In this document: positions 44,001 to 53,320 of the stretch, piece by piece
How the letters are laid out: every line of letters begins with the position of its first letter
Position numbering within the stretch: the stretch's first letter is position 1
Source: Cladophialophora immunda
Taxonomy: Eukaryota > Ascomycota > Eurotiomycetes > Chaetothyriales > Herpotrichiellaceae
Length of the DNA: 64,000 nucleotides
Assembly: GCF_000835495.1 (NCBI RefSeq)
Contig: NW_015622546.1
Span: forward strand, 746,883-810,882
Direction of reading: 5' to 3'
Made by a program: the position numbers and the translations under genes
The notes under the pieces: generated by a model
What the model was told of the DNA's origin: nothing
Seen by the model: the letters and a program-made list of their open reading frames with translations, nothing else
Database searches by the model: none

Positions 44001-44335
44001 GACCTCCGGGAGGGTTGGAAGACATACTCGCCTGGTTATATTTGCCGCACGATATCTCGAACCCGTCCAACAGCCTGCTTGGCACCGTCATTGAGCGAGG
44101 AAAGCTGTTAATGCAGAGATCTGAAGAGGCTCGAGCAAACCACGATGACTCGTTGGTCGACTCGGCAGGTGCAAAGGACGACGAGACCAAAGTGTTCTTG
44201 AAGCCACTCAGTCGTGGCGCGAGTGTTATGCTGCGGAGGGTGATTGGGGAATTGCAGACCCAGTTTGACCTTTTTTTGGCAGAGAGCGCGAAATTAACGA
44301 GTGATGATGATGATGAAAAAATCGATGATTCCTGA
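41066..44335 (+). CDS. UBE2O-type hybrid E2/E3 ubiquitin-conjugating enzyme
   Basis: Single-exon gene, 1089 residues. The N-terminal about 700 residues have SH3-like/KOW-like blocks with the repeated pattern of a loop followed by VxDxxxDTVxVxW-like strands (for example GDHVALK, GNWLGRVEDVEYDTVVMLTD, GVVQSVDPREKIARVRWF), as in the conserved regions of UBE2O. A very acidic linker (about 715-770) follows. The C-terminal UBC domain spans about 813-975 with ILKEHQIL, FPEAPPSAHFHS, NPNLYEEGKVCLSLLGTW and catalytic Cys900. The usual E2 HPN motif is replaced by NPN, as in animal UBE2O. This family attaches ubiquitin to unassembled or basic proteins without a separate E3. The coiled-coil-like C-terminus ends in an acidic Asp run. 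Family assignment is strong; the fungal substrates are unknown. Confidence 0.93.
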   Translation: MSQFGLGDHVALKRDLTVYGLVQLTHTDSNAPFGIDAWTGHVDVPPEVLEEFFATGIPPEGYVYVEFVHDRIGCCLVNENDLVLVSRAFGLGDIVKQEGSSLTGTVINVSETYILEPVFPRNSSTRPPTCSETCPSTMPEHFQHPNPHILLYNIPAREIKRAQDVLSGDSIIYGNWLGRVEDVEYDTVVMLTDSSVVVIVGSFGLNMPAPVSSKPFITVPQLNCLWQPDVLGAIQGWPNTIPVEHPQRGDFVIVDREYLRVGKWLSGSYNPSTPLEGIVLDCRAHDVIVEWVSTNTQGSDPPDATRMPRQEITIYEDIRTFRDFPDVRLKKDVILYDTGRMPIKPVEQRAISGEAGSAHNQASCHDAHNSGDGYSGQELEVGMHVKFRDPSAAAMKYQGIGGISHGKLLRATEHASRSWDLNEYTIVFMQQSATVMWQDGSVTTADSISLTHFPNIDDEILPTNIVLRREGMQQRPIQQNGKVIGPAKVFDEMTFFEGPHDLLPTGAGVVQSVDPREKIARVRWFKAPKLELRGPEQTLAPGSRFGAIGDEVEDVSLIEIYPCFSRQRGDICVLAPPGPFKISQNELSKSSLSDPATVASMFSQTPDPGANASLRWRPSWASSKASTTREQGKRAGRFDWIGQILSLGLDGLITVRLGASQPCRDVLLDADSIIAVLASRHYWGDDDTTFSLMDLDSWGDSDFLYTAENRPISETIEYEGGERLDNDSGDENWVSDDDQVFEDAQEELHDQDGGLDLSEASERPGNAATSQRPLFELEKVPGSEPPAQFLVLDQQPPSDQFGLYTSAAAPGLKRILKEHQILATSLPEGEIYVRTYESRIDLLRCLIIGPRDTPYEHAPFLVDLCLPANFPEAPPSAHFHSWTRGLGRINPNLYEEGKVCLSLLGTWSAKRESEKWSNKATLLQVLVSLQGLVFVKRPFYNEAGFEKYEYSGAYTSESDSYSEQAFVMSRGFLKSALLRPPGGLEDILAWLYLPHDISNPSNSLLGTVIERGKLLMQRSEEARANHDDSLVDSAGAKDDETKVFLKPLSRGASVMLRRVIGELQTQFDLFLAESAKLTSDDDDEKIDDS

Positions 44336-45118
44336 TACCCGCGAAAGAATGGGCAAGGCGCGCAGGGCGAGCAGATTCCGGAGTGGATCTGGATTTTTGG
44401 GATAGATTTGATCAGGCTTTGTCTCCTGAGCAAGGTCTGTGGGAGGCCTCGGCAGATCTATTCCAAAGGATGGAAAACCCTAGCTAGATTCTATGAATAT
44501 TTCGGATTCGTGTGTGAGCGAGATACTGCCAGACACGGCTTATCAGTGGGCTATTGGAGTACCTGGCCTCACCGTGCCAAGGCGTCATATTAGATGAACT
44601 CCTGAGGCTTCTAGTCGAGATATCATGAGCATAAGGCTGTAGCCTCTTCGCCGACTCCAAGTTCTGTCTATTCTGCAAAATTCCAGACCTGCGTTGTCGT
44701 CGATGGTCGCGACGAGGCTGAACATAGAGTCGCCGAGGCATGAAGAGGTATTTTTATCTCGGGGCAAAATTAGCCGAAGTGGAGCCGGGACCCACCATGC
44801 CGGGCCTTTAACTGGACGAGCATCAACTCTTCCTTTGTTCCTGATTTATCTTCCCTTGTCCTGCTATGTCATCAGCACTACGTCCCCTTGTCCCCGTTCT
44901 TGGTGTCTGCCAGTGATGCGCTGCTTCTGAGCGTCTCAGTGAATCGTGTCTCTGATATGTTACACACTTCATATCTGTTGCTCGCTTGATATCTGTTACA
45001 ATTCCGTTGCGGATCTATGCGCCTCTTGGGCCCTGTTTTGTGCCTAACCTGAGTCTCCTCTCCCCACGCATCCAACATCTCCACTCGCCATCAGGACGGT
45101 GACTTGGCAGAAAGCACC
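44336..45118. other. Intergenic region upstream of eaf gene
   Basis: About 780 bp without supported gene. A CTTTGTTCC to CCTTGTCC pyrimidine-rich leader runs from about 44820 to the start of the next gene. Confidence 0.5.
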
Positions 45119-46741
45119 ATGGCATCGCCTGCCATCCAGCCGAGCAAGCCTTCAGGCCTGGTGGATCCTCGCCAGTCAGGAGACTATCCCATCATCCTCG
45201 GGGATAGCCTGAAGGCAGATGCGAAGGCACAGGACTTGTTTCTGAATATCCGGTATAACTGGCAACCCAAATCCGGCTTCGGCGCCCGTGAGAGTCGACT
45301 GAAAAAGGCTGGTGACCGATATCATCTTGACGTATCGAGTGGCGATTCCGCCGAATACCAGTATGTCGGCAGGTCGCATTCAGAACCGTCGGGAGCATCC
45401 GGGGACCGGTCGAGATCTCTGGCTCTTGTCTTCGACCGGACCAAGTCCGCCTTCGTCCTGGAAGCCATCTCGGCATCTTTGGATATGAACCTGAAAGCGG
45501 CGCCGGGTATGTCGCCCAAGGACGCTCGGGAGTTGCCTCAACTGCCCGGCCACCCTCCATCGTCGACCAAACCGCCAGCGGCAAACGGAAATCCAGTGCC
45601 CTCTTCAGATGACGAGACCCCGGATCCGGACAACCCCTATGACTTCCGACATTTCCTCGCCGAAGCCCGCGAAACCCTAGAAAAGTCAACAACCGTGCCG
45701 GGTAACCGTACGCCTGCCCCAGGCAGCCGCACTCCACTGAGTGGGACATCCACGCCTGTCCCTCCAGGAAATAGATTTCTCCCTACCACACCACAGTCCC
45801 GACCAACCTCAGTGCCAGCTGCCTCGAAAGCAACTCAACAGAGGAAGAAAAAGGCCGAGGACCTATCTCGAGGGCCAAGTCGTGCACCGGCCACCAAGGT
45901 CTCTACTAAACGAGACGTTGCCAAATCTACCCAACCACTCAGCAAAGCCCGCATTTCCGACTCTGACGAGGACGATGAATCCGTCGACGCGACCCGAGCA
46001 GCTCCATCTAAGCCTGCCGGCGCCGCCATGAGCAGACCCAAACAGCCAAAGGCTGGGAAAGGCCACACCCGGAATGTCTCGGACAACATCGGCAGCTCAC
46101 CCCATATCATCATTAACGACGACGATGGCGATTTGGAAATCGACATGGGGAGCCCGCCCCCCGACAACGGACGAATCCGACGTGGGAGAGTGGATCCGGA
46201 GATGTTCCGCAGCCACACCGCGACCCCAATTGGTGGTTTGAGTTCAAATATTGGCCGGTCTTCTTCAAGGCCCGTTTCTAAACTGCCCGGGGAGGAGCCC
46301 GCCCGGGGAGGTCCTAGCAGAGATAGGGACCGAGATCAGGATGTGACGATGAAAGACATCGAGGCTGCCTCATCCCCGGACGAAGACGAAGACGTGGAGG
46401 AATTCGAGCTGGGAAGTCCCCGGGAGAAAAGCCTTTCGGTGCCGACCAGAGGCGATGTCTCGAGGGAGCAGGATGACGAGTCGGAAGATGATGGCGGCGG
46501 CAGCCAAGGCCGAGGTCGTCGGCCGCCACATCAGCAACAGCCGCAGATCGACCAGGCCCCGCCAACACCTCCCGAGCCAATCCCTTCACACGACGATGAC
46601 GATGAAGACGACCTCGAAGCCGCGCTGGAGGCGGCCTTGGAAGAAGAGGACGAGAACGAGAATAGAGGTATAGGCTTGGGCATTGGGATGTCGAGCGCAA
46701 ATATTCCAGATGATGAGAGCGAGGTCAGTGAAGAGGAGTAA
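45119..46741 (+). CDS. eaf1: RNA polymerase II elongation factor EAF (ELL-associated)
   Basis: Nuclear protein of 540 residues, single exon. I chose the ATG at 45119 (CACCATGGC, a strong context); the open frame reaches back five codons, only to a TTG. The N-terminal EAF domain (residues about 20-130) shows YPIILGDSLKADAK, FLNIRYNWQPKS and DRTKSAFVLEAISASLDMNL, the hallmark of EAF proteins that bind ELL and stimulate transcription elongation. The remainder is disordered: Pro/Ser/Thr-rich, Lys/Arg patches and a long Asp/Glu-rich C-terminus (DDDDEDDLEAALEAALEEED), as in EAF activation regions. Yeast Saccharomyces lacks this factor but fission yeast Eaf1 and animal EAF1/2 are relatives. The symbol follows the fission yeast name. 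Function in this species is inferred from the domain. Confidence 0.88.
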   Translation: MASPAIQPSKPSGLVDPRQSGDYPIILGDSLKADAKAQDLFLNIRYNWQPKSGFGARESRLKKAGDRYHLDVSSGDSAEYQYVGRSHSEPSGASGDRSRSLALVFDRTKSAFVLEAISASLDMNLKAAPGMSPKDARELPQLPGHPPSSTKPPAANGNPVPSSDDETPDPDNPYDFRHFLAEARETLEKSTTVPGNRTPAPGSRTPLSGTSTPVPPGNRFLPTTPQSRPTSVPAASKATQQRKKKAEDLSRGPSRAPATKVSTKRDVAKSTQPLSKARISDSDEDDESVDATRAAPSKPAGAAMSRPKQPKAGKGHTRNVSDNIGSSPHIIINDDDGDLEIDMGSPPPDNGRIRRGRVDPEMFRSHTATPIGGLSSNIGRSSSRPVSKLPGEEPARGGPSRDRDRDQDVTMKDIEAASSPDEDEDVEEFELGSPREKSLSVPTRGDVSREQDDESEDDGGGSQGRGRRPPHQQQPQIDQAPPTPPEPIPSHDDDDEDDLEAALEAALEEEDENENRGIGLGIGMSSANIPDDESEVSEEE

Positions 46742-47217
46742 CCAATACGGAGACGTCATGGGAGCTTCGACGAAATAGAAAGGCGATGACTTGATATATG
46801 TGACATGTGACGGGCGGTTTATATCCAATCCACTAGTGATGGGAACAATCTGGTGTGTGTTGAGGGAATCAATTGAAATCTACATTTTCTTCGCAGCGCT
46901 TCGCATAACTTGAGTTTATCCCACCGACAGAAGGAAAGCCCGTTGTACACCTGATCCGGTATGGGACATCTTCGTGGTATCTTCACATGCACAGCCTCGT
47001 CACGATTGATCTGGCCGCTGACGAGGCTGTGAAGTGCTTGGCATACGTCATGGCCGTCAGCTTACAAGCACCGGTCCAAGACCTTGGGCATATTATAGAA
47101 AGCATCCTAATCTTTCCTTGTAGCATGACGAAGCCCCTTCCCACTCTCAAGATTTGGCGTGAAAACTGCTCGAATCACACGAGAAGCCATTCGAGATCGA
47201 GAGCACGATCAGGAGGC
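46742..47217. other. Gap between eaf and DUF726 gene; possible alternative N-terminus
   Basis: Short intergenic sequence. The next gene's frame is open back to an ATG at 46987, so 46987-47217 could be coding; its product there shows no conserved motif and I treat it as leader. Confidence 0.45.
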
Positions 47218-49296
47218 ATGCCTTCACTCTCCTCTCTCAAAAACAGAGTCAGCGCCGCCATCCCCCAGCCGCGCCCGGGAGGTATCGGCGGCCGGGCCCA
47301 AAGCGGCGATCAACAGCGGAAACCCGAGGATGACCAGTCGCTGGGGACTCTCCTCACGCGTGAGGAGCGGGCGGACTTGACACTCCTCATCTCTCAGACC
47401 ATCGAGGAGATGAGGAGGGGTCTCGTGAGGACTTTTGACGAGAGGCCGAAACCCAAACCGAAGGGGGCTCCTGCTGTGGGTGAAGCGGAGGCAGAACAGG
47501 CCACCGTCGAGGTCTCGAAGTTGAGCTTGTCAGAGGGGCAGAGGAAGGAGATCGACGACCAGTTCAAAGGAAGTCGGACCGAAGGTCAAGAGGTGCAAGA
47601 CGAGGATGAGCCAGGAGTTGACGCGGAACCAGACACGCTACTGACTACGCCCACTCCTGAAGCCAAGGCGCTGAGGAGTGCGGCTTTGACATTTTTCGAC
47701 GCCTGGGCTGAAAGTGTCATCCTCCGCGTCGGCGAGGTCGTTAATTCGCGCGACGAGGCCGCGCAGGATAAGAACCGTGACCAAACCCGCAAACTGGCGA
47801 CCGAGGCCGCAAAGCAGCAGTACCAACCGACCCCTCGCGAACAGGAAGCGGACAGCAAGCTCTCCAAGGTGTTCCCGCCCATACAGACACCGCTTGCCAA
47901 TCTCAGCCAAGGCGAACGCTCCACGATCATCAAGGCAATCCTTCTGCTCCTGCTTAGTCTCGAAGCATACCGCGCCCATTCCCGCGTCCTCCTGGTGCGG
48001 CTCGCGATCTCGCTCGGCGTCAACGGGGGAGAAGTCTCCCAGATGGAGAAAGACACAGCGTATGGCCTTCTGACGGCCGCGGCGAAAATGGACGCCAGCG
48101 AATCCACCCAGAAGGCCCAACAGGCATCGTCCACGGCGAGGAAGTGGAAGATCGGGGTCGCGGGCGTGGCCGGAGCCGCGTTGATCGGCATCACCGGCGG
48201 TCTGGCTGCTCCGCTGCTGGCGGCTGGGGTGGGCACGCTGATGGGCGGGTTAGGGCTGGGAGCCACGGCCGCAGCAGGGTATTTGGGCGCGCTGGCGGGG
48301 AGCTCGGTGCTTGTAGGGGGCTTATTTGGAGCTTATGGGGCGCGGATGACGAGTCAGGCGATGGACAAGTACTCGAAGGAGATCGACGACTTTGCCTTCC
48401 TGCCCACCAACGGCGGGGAGGACGACGCGGAGGAAGTCCAGAAGCAACGGCGGCGGCTGCGGATCACGGTCGGGGTCTCCGGGTGGCTGACCGAGGAGGA
48501 GCAGGTGACGCTGCCGTGGCGCGTGCTGGGCGAGGCCGGCGAGCCGTTCGCGCTGCGGTGGGAGCTGCAGGCGCTGCTGAACCTGGGGTCGGCGCTGCGG
48601 GACCTGGTGGTCAGCCAGGCGTGGTCGCAGCTGCGGCGCGAGCTGATCAAGCGCACCGTGTTCGCGGCCGTGTGGTCGGCCGTCATGGCGCCGCTGGCGA
48701 TCCGCAAGGCCGTCAAGCTGGTCGACTCGCCGTTCGGGGTCGCCAAGAACCGCGCCGTCAAGGCCGGCGAGGTGCTCGCCGACGCGCTCATCCACCGCGT
48801 CCAGGGCGAGCGGCCCGTCTCGCTGGTCGGCGCGTCGCTGGGCGCCCGCGTCGTCTACTCGTGCCTGCTGACGCTGGCCAAGCGCGAGGCCTTCGGGCTG
48901 GTCGACCACGCCGTGCTCTTGGGCAGCCCCGTGCCCGCCGACGCCGCGCAGTGGCGCGCCATGCGCGCCGTCGTCGCCGGCCGCCTCGTCAACGTGTCCT
49001 CGCGCCAGGACTACATCCTCGCCTTCCTGTACCGCACCAGCAGCGCCCAGCTCTCCGTCGCCGGCCTCCAGGACATCGAGGGCGTCGTCGGCGTCGAGAA
49101 CTTCGACCTCTCCGACCGCGTCTCCGGCCACCTCAAGTACATGCACATGACGGGCCCGATCTTGCGCGAGATCGGATGGGCCGACCTCGACGAGGCCGTC
49201 CTCCGCCGCGAGGAGATGTTGGTCCGCCAGATCGACCAGGAGGAGAGGGAGGTCGAGGAGCAGCAGGGCAATGATCCGGAAAAGGTCGGCGTATGA
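47218..49296 (+). CDS. DUF726/TMCO4-like alpha/beta hydrolase membrane protein
   Basis: Protein of 692 residues if started at the ATG at 47218 (MPSLSSLKNRVSAA); the in-frame ATG at 46987 would add 77 residues without conserved features. A hydrophilic N-terminus with Glu/Lys-rich segments leads to a conserved region (SLEAYRAHSRVLLVRLAISLG), a Gly/Ala-rich membrane region of about 90 residues (WKIGVAGVAGAALIGITGGL to GLFGAYGARMTSQAM) and the C-terminal hydrolase domain with ITVGVSGWLTEEE and the nucleophile motif VGASLGAR (Ser540, G-x-S-x-G). Domain order matches the DUF726 family that includes yeast Mil1 (YFL034W) and animal TMCO4. The last about 850 bp are markedly more GC-rich than the rest of the window (C or G in nearly every third position), creating long false open frames on the other strand and in other frames. 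Substrate unknown. Confidence 0.9.
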   Translation: MPSLSSLKNRVSAAIPQPRPGGIGGRAQSGDQQRKPEDDQSLGTLLTREERADLTLLISQTIEEMRRGLVRTFDERPKPKPKGAPAVGEAEAEQATVEVSKLSLSEGQRKEIDDQFKGSRTEGQEVQDEDEPGVDAEPDTLLTTPTPEAKALRSAALTFFDAWAESVILRVGEVVNSRDEAAQDKNRDQTRKLATEAAKQQYQPTPREQEADSKLSKVFPPIQTPLANLSQGERSTIIKAILLLLLSLEAYRAHSRVLLVRLAISLGVNGGEVSQMEKDTAYGLLTAAAKMDASESTQKAQQASSTARKWKIGVAGVAGAALIGITGGLAAPLLAAGVGTLMGGLGLGATAAAGYLGALAGSSVLVGGLFGAYGARMTSQAMDKYSKEIDDFAFLPTNGGEDDAEEVQKQRRRLRITVGVSGWLTEEEQVTLPWRVLGEAGEPFALRWELQALLNLGSALRDLVVSQAWSQLRRELIKRTVFAAVWSAVMAPLAIRKAVKLVDSPFGVAKNRAVKAGEVLADALIHRVQGERPVSLVGASLGARVVYSCLLTLAKREAFGLVDHAVLLGSPVPADAAQWRAMRAVVAGRLVNVSSRQDYILAFLYRTSSAQLSVAGLQDIEGVVGVENFDLSDRVSGHLKYMHMTGPILREIGWADLDEAVLRREEMLVRQIDQEEREVEEQQGNDPEKVGV

Positions 49297-50481
49297 ACCA
49301 AACAGGCGTCATCGTCATCGTCAGACTCTAGTCGTCCCCCTCCCGTCCTCGAGCCTCGCAAACAAATTGTCGACCCATCGAGCACCGGTGAGCGACCTGC
49401 ATGGTCTGCACTACCTGCACTATTCCTTCACAGCCCATTTCCAAGTGCCACCCGCTCCACACTACGAAAGGAAATGAAATCGAGATAGAGGAACCCATCT
49501 CCTATGGGTAGAGGTAGATGGAAGGGTACACACATACATATACCGGCTAGACTCTCCAGTTGTCAGTAGATGAAACCCAACCAAGACGATAAAAAGTATG
49601 TCCAAGAGACTATGGACGCACTATGGCTTCGACCACGTTGTTACGTCGTTGTATGCCTCGCCAGTCTCGTGTGAAGAACCAAACCGGCGATACATGCGTC
49701 ACAAGGTATGTAAATCGTTTCCGAGGCAACGACACTGCGCGGCCATAATGGCCCGGCCGCAGTCCACTCACTGCGTTTGTCCCTTTCCTGCTACCTCTCT
49801 CCCTTACCGTCTCCGCGCCTGTACGGGTAGGTGCATCATTGAACGCGGACGCCCAGACATAAGTAGGGAGAGGGAGTGGGGGTGGCATACTTGCTTTGCA
49901 TCGAGACGAGCGGTCTTGATGGACATTTCTAAAGTTACTGAGCCAAGTGACTGGACCATGTAACCGATATCGCAGTATATGAGGTAGAGGCAACCATCTA
50001 CACATTCGTTCTTGCTGACAGCGTCGGCCGTAAGGCTACTGACCCATTCTTGGTGTGGAGTTTTGTGTCCTCACAGTGACTGGCTCGCTGGCCGCGGGCA
50101 ACCCACCCAACACGAGACGGGGCCAAGCAGGGCAAGCACCGATCAACCTCTTGGTCGAGTGGGCTCCAAGCTGTATGAACGGACAGTTCAGTGACATTGT
50201 TTGTCAGTTTGGCAAGTATTGCACGGAAGAGCGAAATAGGGTTTTTTTTTTCTCTGGATGATAAGCCCGATTTTCAAATATAAATGCTATCTAATGCTAG
50301 TATGCAGGTATGCAGGTATGCTACGTGATTTTCGCTGATGAGTTGAAAAGACAAACGCCAGTCGCTATGCCCACGGGAAAAAGATTGACAACCCCAAATC
50401 CCCAGCGGGACCTCCCTTTTTCTCGTCCATCATATCCTCCCTTCGTCCTGCCAATCCCCTTTTAGGAGGGGACCGACCCGC
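49297..50481. other. Convergent intergenic region, DUF726 to cupin gene
   Basis: About 1.2 kb, 3' ends of both neighbours. It contains a T-run at about 50240-50249 and an imperfect ATGCAGGT repeat (50303-50322). No gene recognised. Confidence 0.5.
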
Positions 50482-51402
50482 TTAGTAGCTGATCTTGCAG
50501 CGGATCAAGCACTCCTCGACACCGAGAGCCAAGGGAGGAGGGATGTTGGCCTTGAACTGGGCGAAGTTGTTGGCGTCGATCTGCTTGGGGAAGCCGAGGG
50601 TGGCGTCGACGATGGCCGGGTCGGTGTTGATGAGGAAGTTCTGGGCGATGGAGCTGGCGCCGGGGTCCTCGGAGTTCAGGCCGGCGATGGCGACCGCGGG
50701 GGTGCAGTCGTTGTTCTGTTGCCAGTGGATGGAGCCCATGGGGAAGACGGTGCCCTGGAACTGGGTGAGCGAGGTGGTGAACTCGGTGGCCAGGCCGTTC
50801 TCGAGCACGAAGCCCGTGGTGAAGTTGTTGCCGGTGGCCACGGTGAAGAACTCGCTCGCGTCAGGGTGGATGTGGGGGGTGTTGAGCCCGCAGGGCTGGA
50901 AGAAGATGCCCGCGGCGGAGATGCCCAGGTCGGTCAGCACGGGGAAGTTGGCGCGGTTGGCCAGGTCGACTTGGCCGCCCTTGCCGGGAGCGACGCCCGG
51001 GTTGGCGGCAGGGTTGAAGTCGAACTTGAGCGCGATGTTGCCGGACTGGATCTCGGACTCGATCTCCTTGAAGCGCGCGACCCGGCTGTCCTCGGTCAGG
51101 AGCTTGGCGATCGTGCCCTCGGTCGGCACCGGGTTGGGGCTGGCAGTCGGGTTGCCCAGAACAGAGCTGGAGGAGCCCCAGCTGCCGCTGGCCGAGTACT
51201 TGCCGCCGCTGCTGTAGCTAGCGGCGCTCGAGTACGAGGTCGGCGCGCTGTAGTAGCTGGTGGTCATCGAGTAACCTCCAGTGCTGGTTGGGTAAGGGGC
51301 AGAGCTGCCGGAGGAGCTTGCTTGCCAGCTGGAGCCAGTTCCCATGGGAGTGGCCGCAGCGGCGGCAGCGAAAGCAGCAACGAGAAGCGACTTAGAATGC
51401 AT
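50482..51402 (-). CDS. Secreted germin-like cupin (spherulin-type)
   Basis: Single-exon gene, 306 residues. A signal peptide is evident (MHSKSLLVAAFAAAAAATP, cleavage near residue 18). Residues 20-95 are Ser/Tyr/Gly-rich low complexity (SYSSGGKYSASGSWG). The cupin domain follows: motif 1 is GLNTPHIHPDASEFFTVATG with His177, His179 and Glu184; motif 2 is GTVFPMGSIHWQQN with His226. All four metal ligands of germin-like cupins are present, so a bound metal (Mn in classical germins) is likely. The family includes slime-mould spherulin 1A and plant germins; enzymatic activity (oxalate oxidase or superoxide dismutase) cannot be claimed from motifs alone. The coding strand is very G/C-rich at third positions. 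The 5' leader is purine/T-rich with a TATA-like motif about 230 bp upstream. Confidence 0.92.
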   Translation of the reverse strand: MHSKSLLVAAFAAAAAATPMGTGSSWQASSSGSSAPYPTSTGGYSMTTSYYSAPTSYSSAASYSSGGKYSASGSWGSSSSVLGNPTASPNPVPTEGTIAKLLTEDSRVARFKEIESEIQSGNIALKFDFNPAANPGVAPGKGGQVDLANRANFPVLTDLGISAAGIFFQPCGLNTPHIHPDASEFFTVATGNNFTTGFVLENGLATEFTTSLTQFQGTVFPMGSIHWQQNNDCTPAVAIAGLNSEDPGASSIAQNFLINTDPAIVDATLGFPKQIDANNFAQFKANIPPPLALGVEECLIRCKISY

Positions 51403-51628
51403 TTTTCTTGGTTGGATATTTGATTGGATCGGGGTTTTGGGTGGTTAAAGTGATTGGATTAGAATGTAGTTGGTTCTGATAGCTGGTACGCTAAAGAATG
51501 TGTGATAACAGTAAGGAAAGAAGAAATAGGAAATAAAAGAGAAAAAGGAAAAGATTTGATTGGTTTGTTTGTTGTTTGTTGTTGTGAATGAGAGAATGAA
51601 GGGCTGTTGAAGGGGGAGGGTGGAAGGT

Positions 51629-51636
51629 CTTTTATG
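51629..51636 (-). promoter_or_regulatory. Candidate TATA-like box of cupin gene
   Basis: On minus the sequence reads CATAAAAG, about 227 bp upstream of the cupin ATG. Motif-only prediction with moderate spacing. Confidence 0.3.
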
Positions 51637-53282
51637 TATGTTCCCGAGCATCTTGCGTGATTGCGATGCGGAATGTGGCAGCAAGCATCAAAACCGTTCA
51701 CGTACCTGGGTAGAAGCCTCTGGGCAGGTCGCTTCATGCGCCAGCTAAGCTCTCTGCTTACTGTGGATATCAGATTGGCCGAGACCCATGGTGTGTATGT
51801 AGCTGTTGGCAGGGATTCGGGAAGTAAAGGAACAACATCCAGCATGAGCATGATGCCTATACAAGGATAAGTGGCTATGGAGGTCCGCAAAGCAGGGAAT
51901 GGGAAAACATCACCCGTGCAGGCTGCGCATTATTCTCGGGCAGGCTTTCACCCATGACCCCTCGCCCGCTTGCAGCAAGGCCTAGATGAGGTTTAGTGCT
52001 CACGCCGCTGTGCGGTCACAATGGCAGGGGACCGCGGTTTTTACCAGGCACGGAGTACCAAACCCTCGACACGTGTTTAGGGTAGAGAAAATAGTGAAAA
52101 CCCAGCAGAACGGTGACTAGACGCAGTGGGAGGAGGCTGGAGAGGCGGCGAGCGGCAAAGTGGAGGCGAAGGGGAACGACGAGGAGGGCGCAGAAGGCGT
52201 TCGTTATTGGCTCGGATATTCTATTTTCGTAAGCACCGTGTTGATAAGCTGTTTGTCCTGCCGTGCGCTAACCGTAGATGGAAAGGCTAGCGCGGTATGT
52301 ATGTATAGTCATTGGCCACTTTGAGCTGGCGGAACATCATCGAGCCGACATTGGACGCCGCGGGGCAAAAGCGGGGCTATGCTGACCGCAGATAGCAACA
52401 ACCAGCGAGCGAGCCAGCAACTTGGCTTGCTGGACCAGCAGCAGCCTGAATGGGAGCATTACCCAATATGACCAATGTGACCGCTGTCACTCTTTCCGGA
52501 CGCATCTTGGAGTCGATTTCCCTTATTTACTCATCTACCGGCCTGACTCAGGACAGCGCGGTGCTCACCCACGCCTGACCGACAGTTCCAGAAGACCACA
52601 GCTCACTCGTACATTCCTGACCGTCACTGACTGTAACCCGCAAAAGGCCCATTCCCATCTCCCACAGCATCCTCAGGCAAAAGCCGCAAACAGTCAGGCG
52701 GTCAAGGCCCGTTCCGCTGAACACGACACCCCCTCGCCGCCTGATCAGTGTAGGCCCTCCGATCAGATACCGCATGAGATCGTCGAATGACTGGTGCTAT
52801 TCCCGATTTATCACCTGCCAAATCCGGTATTGGTATTCGAGGTCGTCAAGATCTTACCTTCTACCCGTCGGCGAATCCGGCTATCGAACGCCCGTGGTCA
52901 GAGTCAGGCCCCAGAGATTGCGAGGCTGCGAAGTTTGCAAGTAGCCAAGGCTGGCGTGGGGCGTCAAGGATTTGCAGTTCCTATATCGAGCGTAGACGAA
53001 GGCCGTCCCCCGTCTGAAACCAACCAAACACATGCACCACTTGCCTAGACCTGAGATAGGTTTTGGTAAATATCTTGGCCAAATATACATTGTCATTCAG
53101 CCACGAGACTGAGACTCCTGAGTTTGCAAGTTGTGTGCCTGGTGCAGTGTAAGCTGAATACTGCCAACTCCAAGTTGGGCTGTGTGGTAACTATTGATAA
53201 TGATCACTGATCCAATCCTGCCAAAAACCACTTTTGAGCACTGGGCAACCCTGTGGAATAATTGTACAGCTCCAAAAACCGG

Positions 53283-53310
53283 CATCCTGCCACATCCTGC
53301 CACATCCTGC
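53283..53310. repeat. Short tandem repeat of 10-bp unit (CACATCCTGC)
   Basis: Nearly three copies of a 10-bp unit ending just before the mot1 stop codon, so in the 3' UTR of mot1. Confidence 0.85.
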
Positions 53311-53320
53311 CCGACGGACT

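Larger units (their letters stand above)
51403..53320. other. Intergenic region between cupin and mot1 genes
   Basis: About 1.9 kb: the cupin promoter and leader (51403 to about 51700), then the mot1 3' side. Short open frames (for example 52422-52790) have no domain. A 10-bp tandem repeat lies at 53283-53310. Confidence 0.5.

Noticed and set aside
41066..44335. Missing HPN motif in the E2 as a sign of inactivity
   Set aside because: UBE2O-type enzymes normally carry NPN here and the catalytic Cys900 is present.
48144..49274. 376-codon plus-strand frame and 274-codon minus-strand frame (48322-49146)
   Set aside because: Shadows of the GC-rich third positions of the DUF726 gene; products are Arg/Gly-rich without domains.
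50495..51423. Plus-strand open frames opposite the cupin gene
   Set aside because: Antisense shadows of a G/C-rich coding strand; the minus frame has a signal peptide and full cupin motifs.
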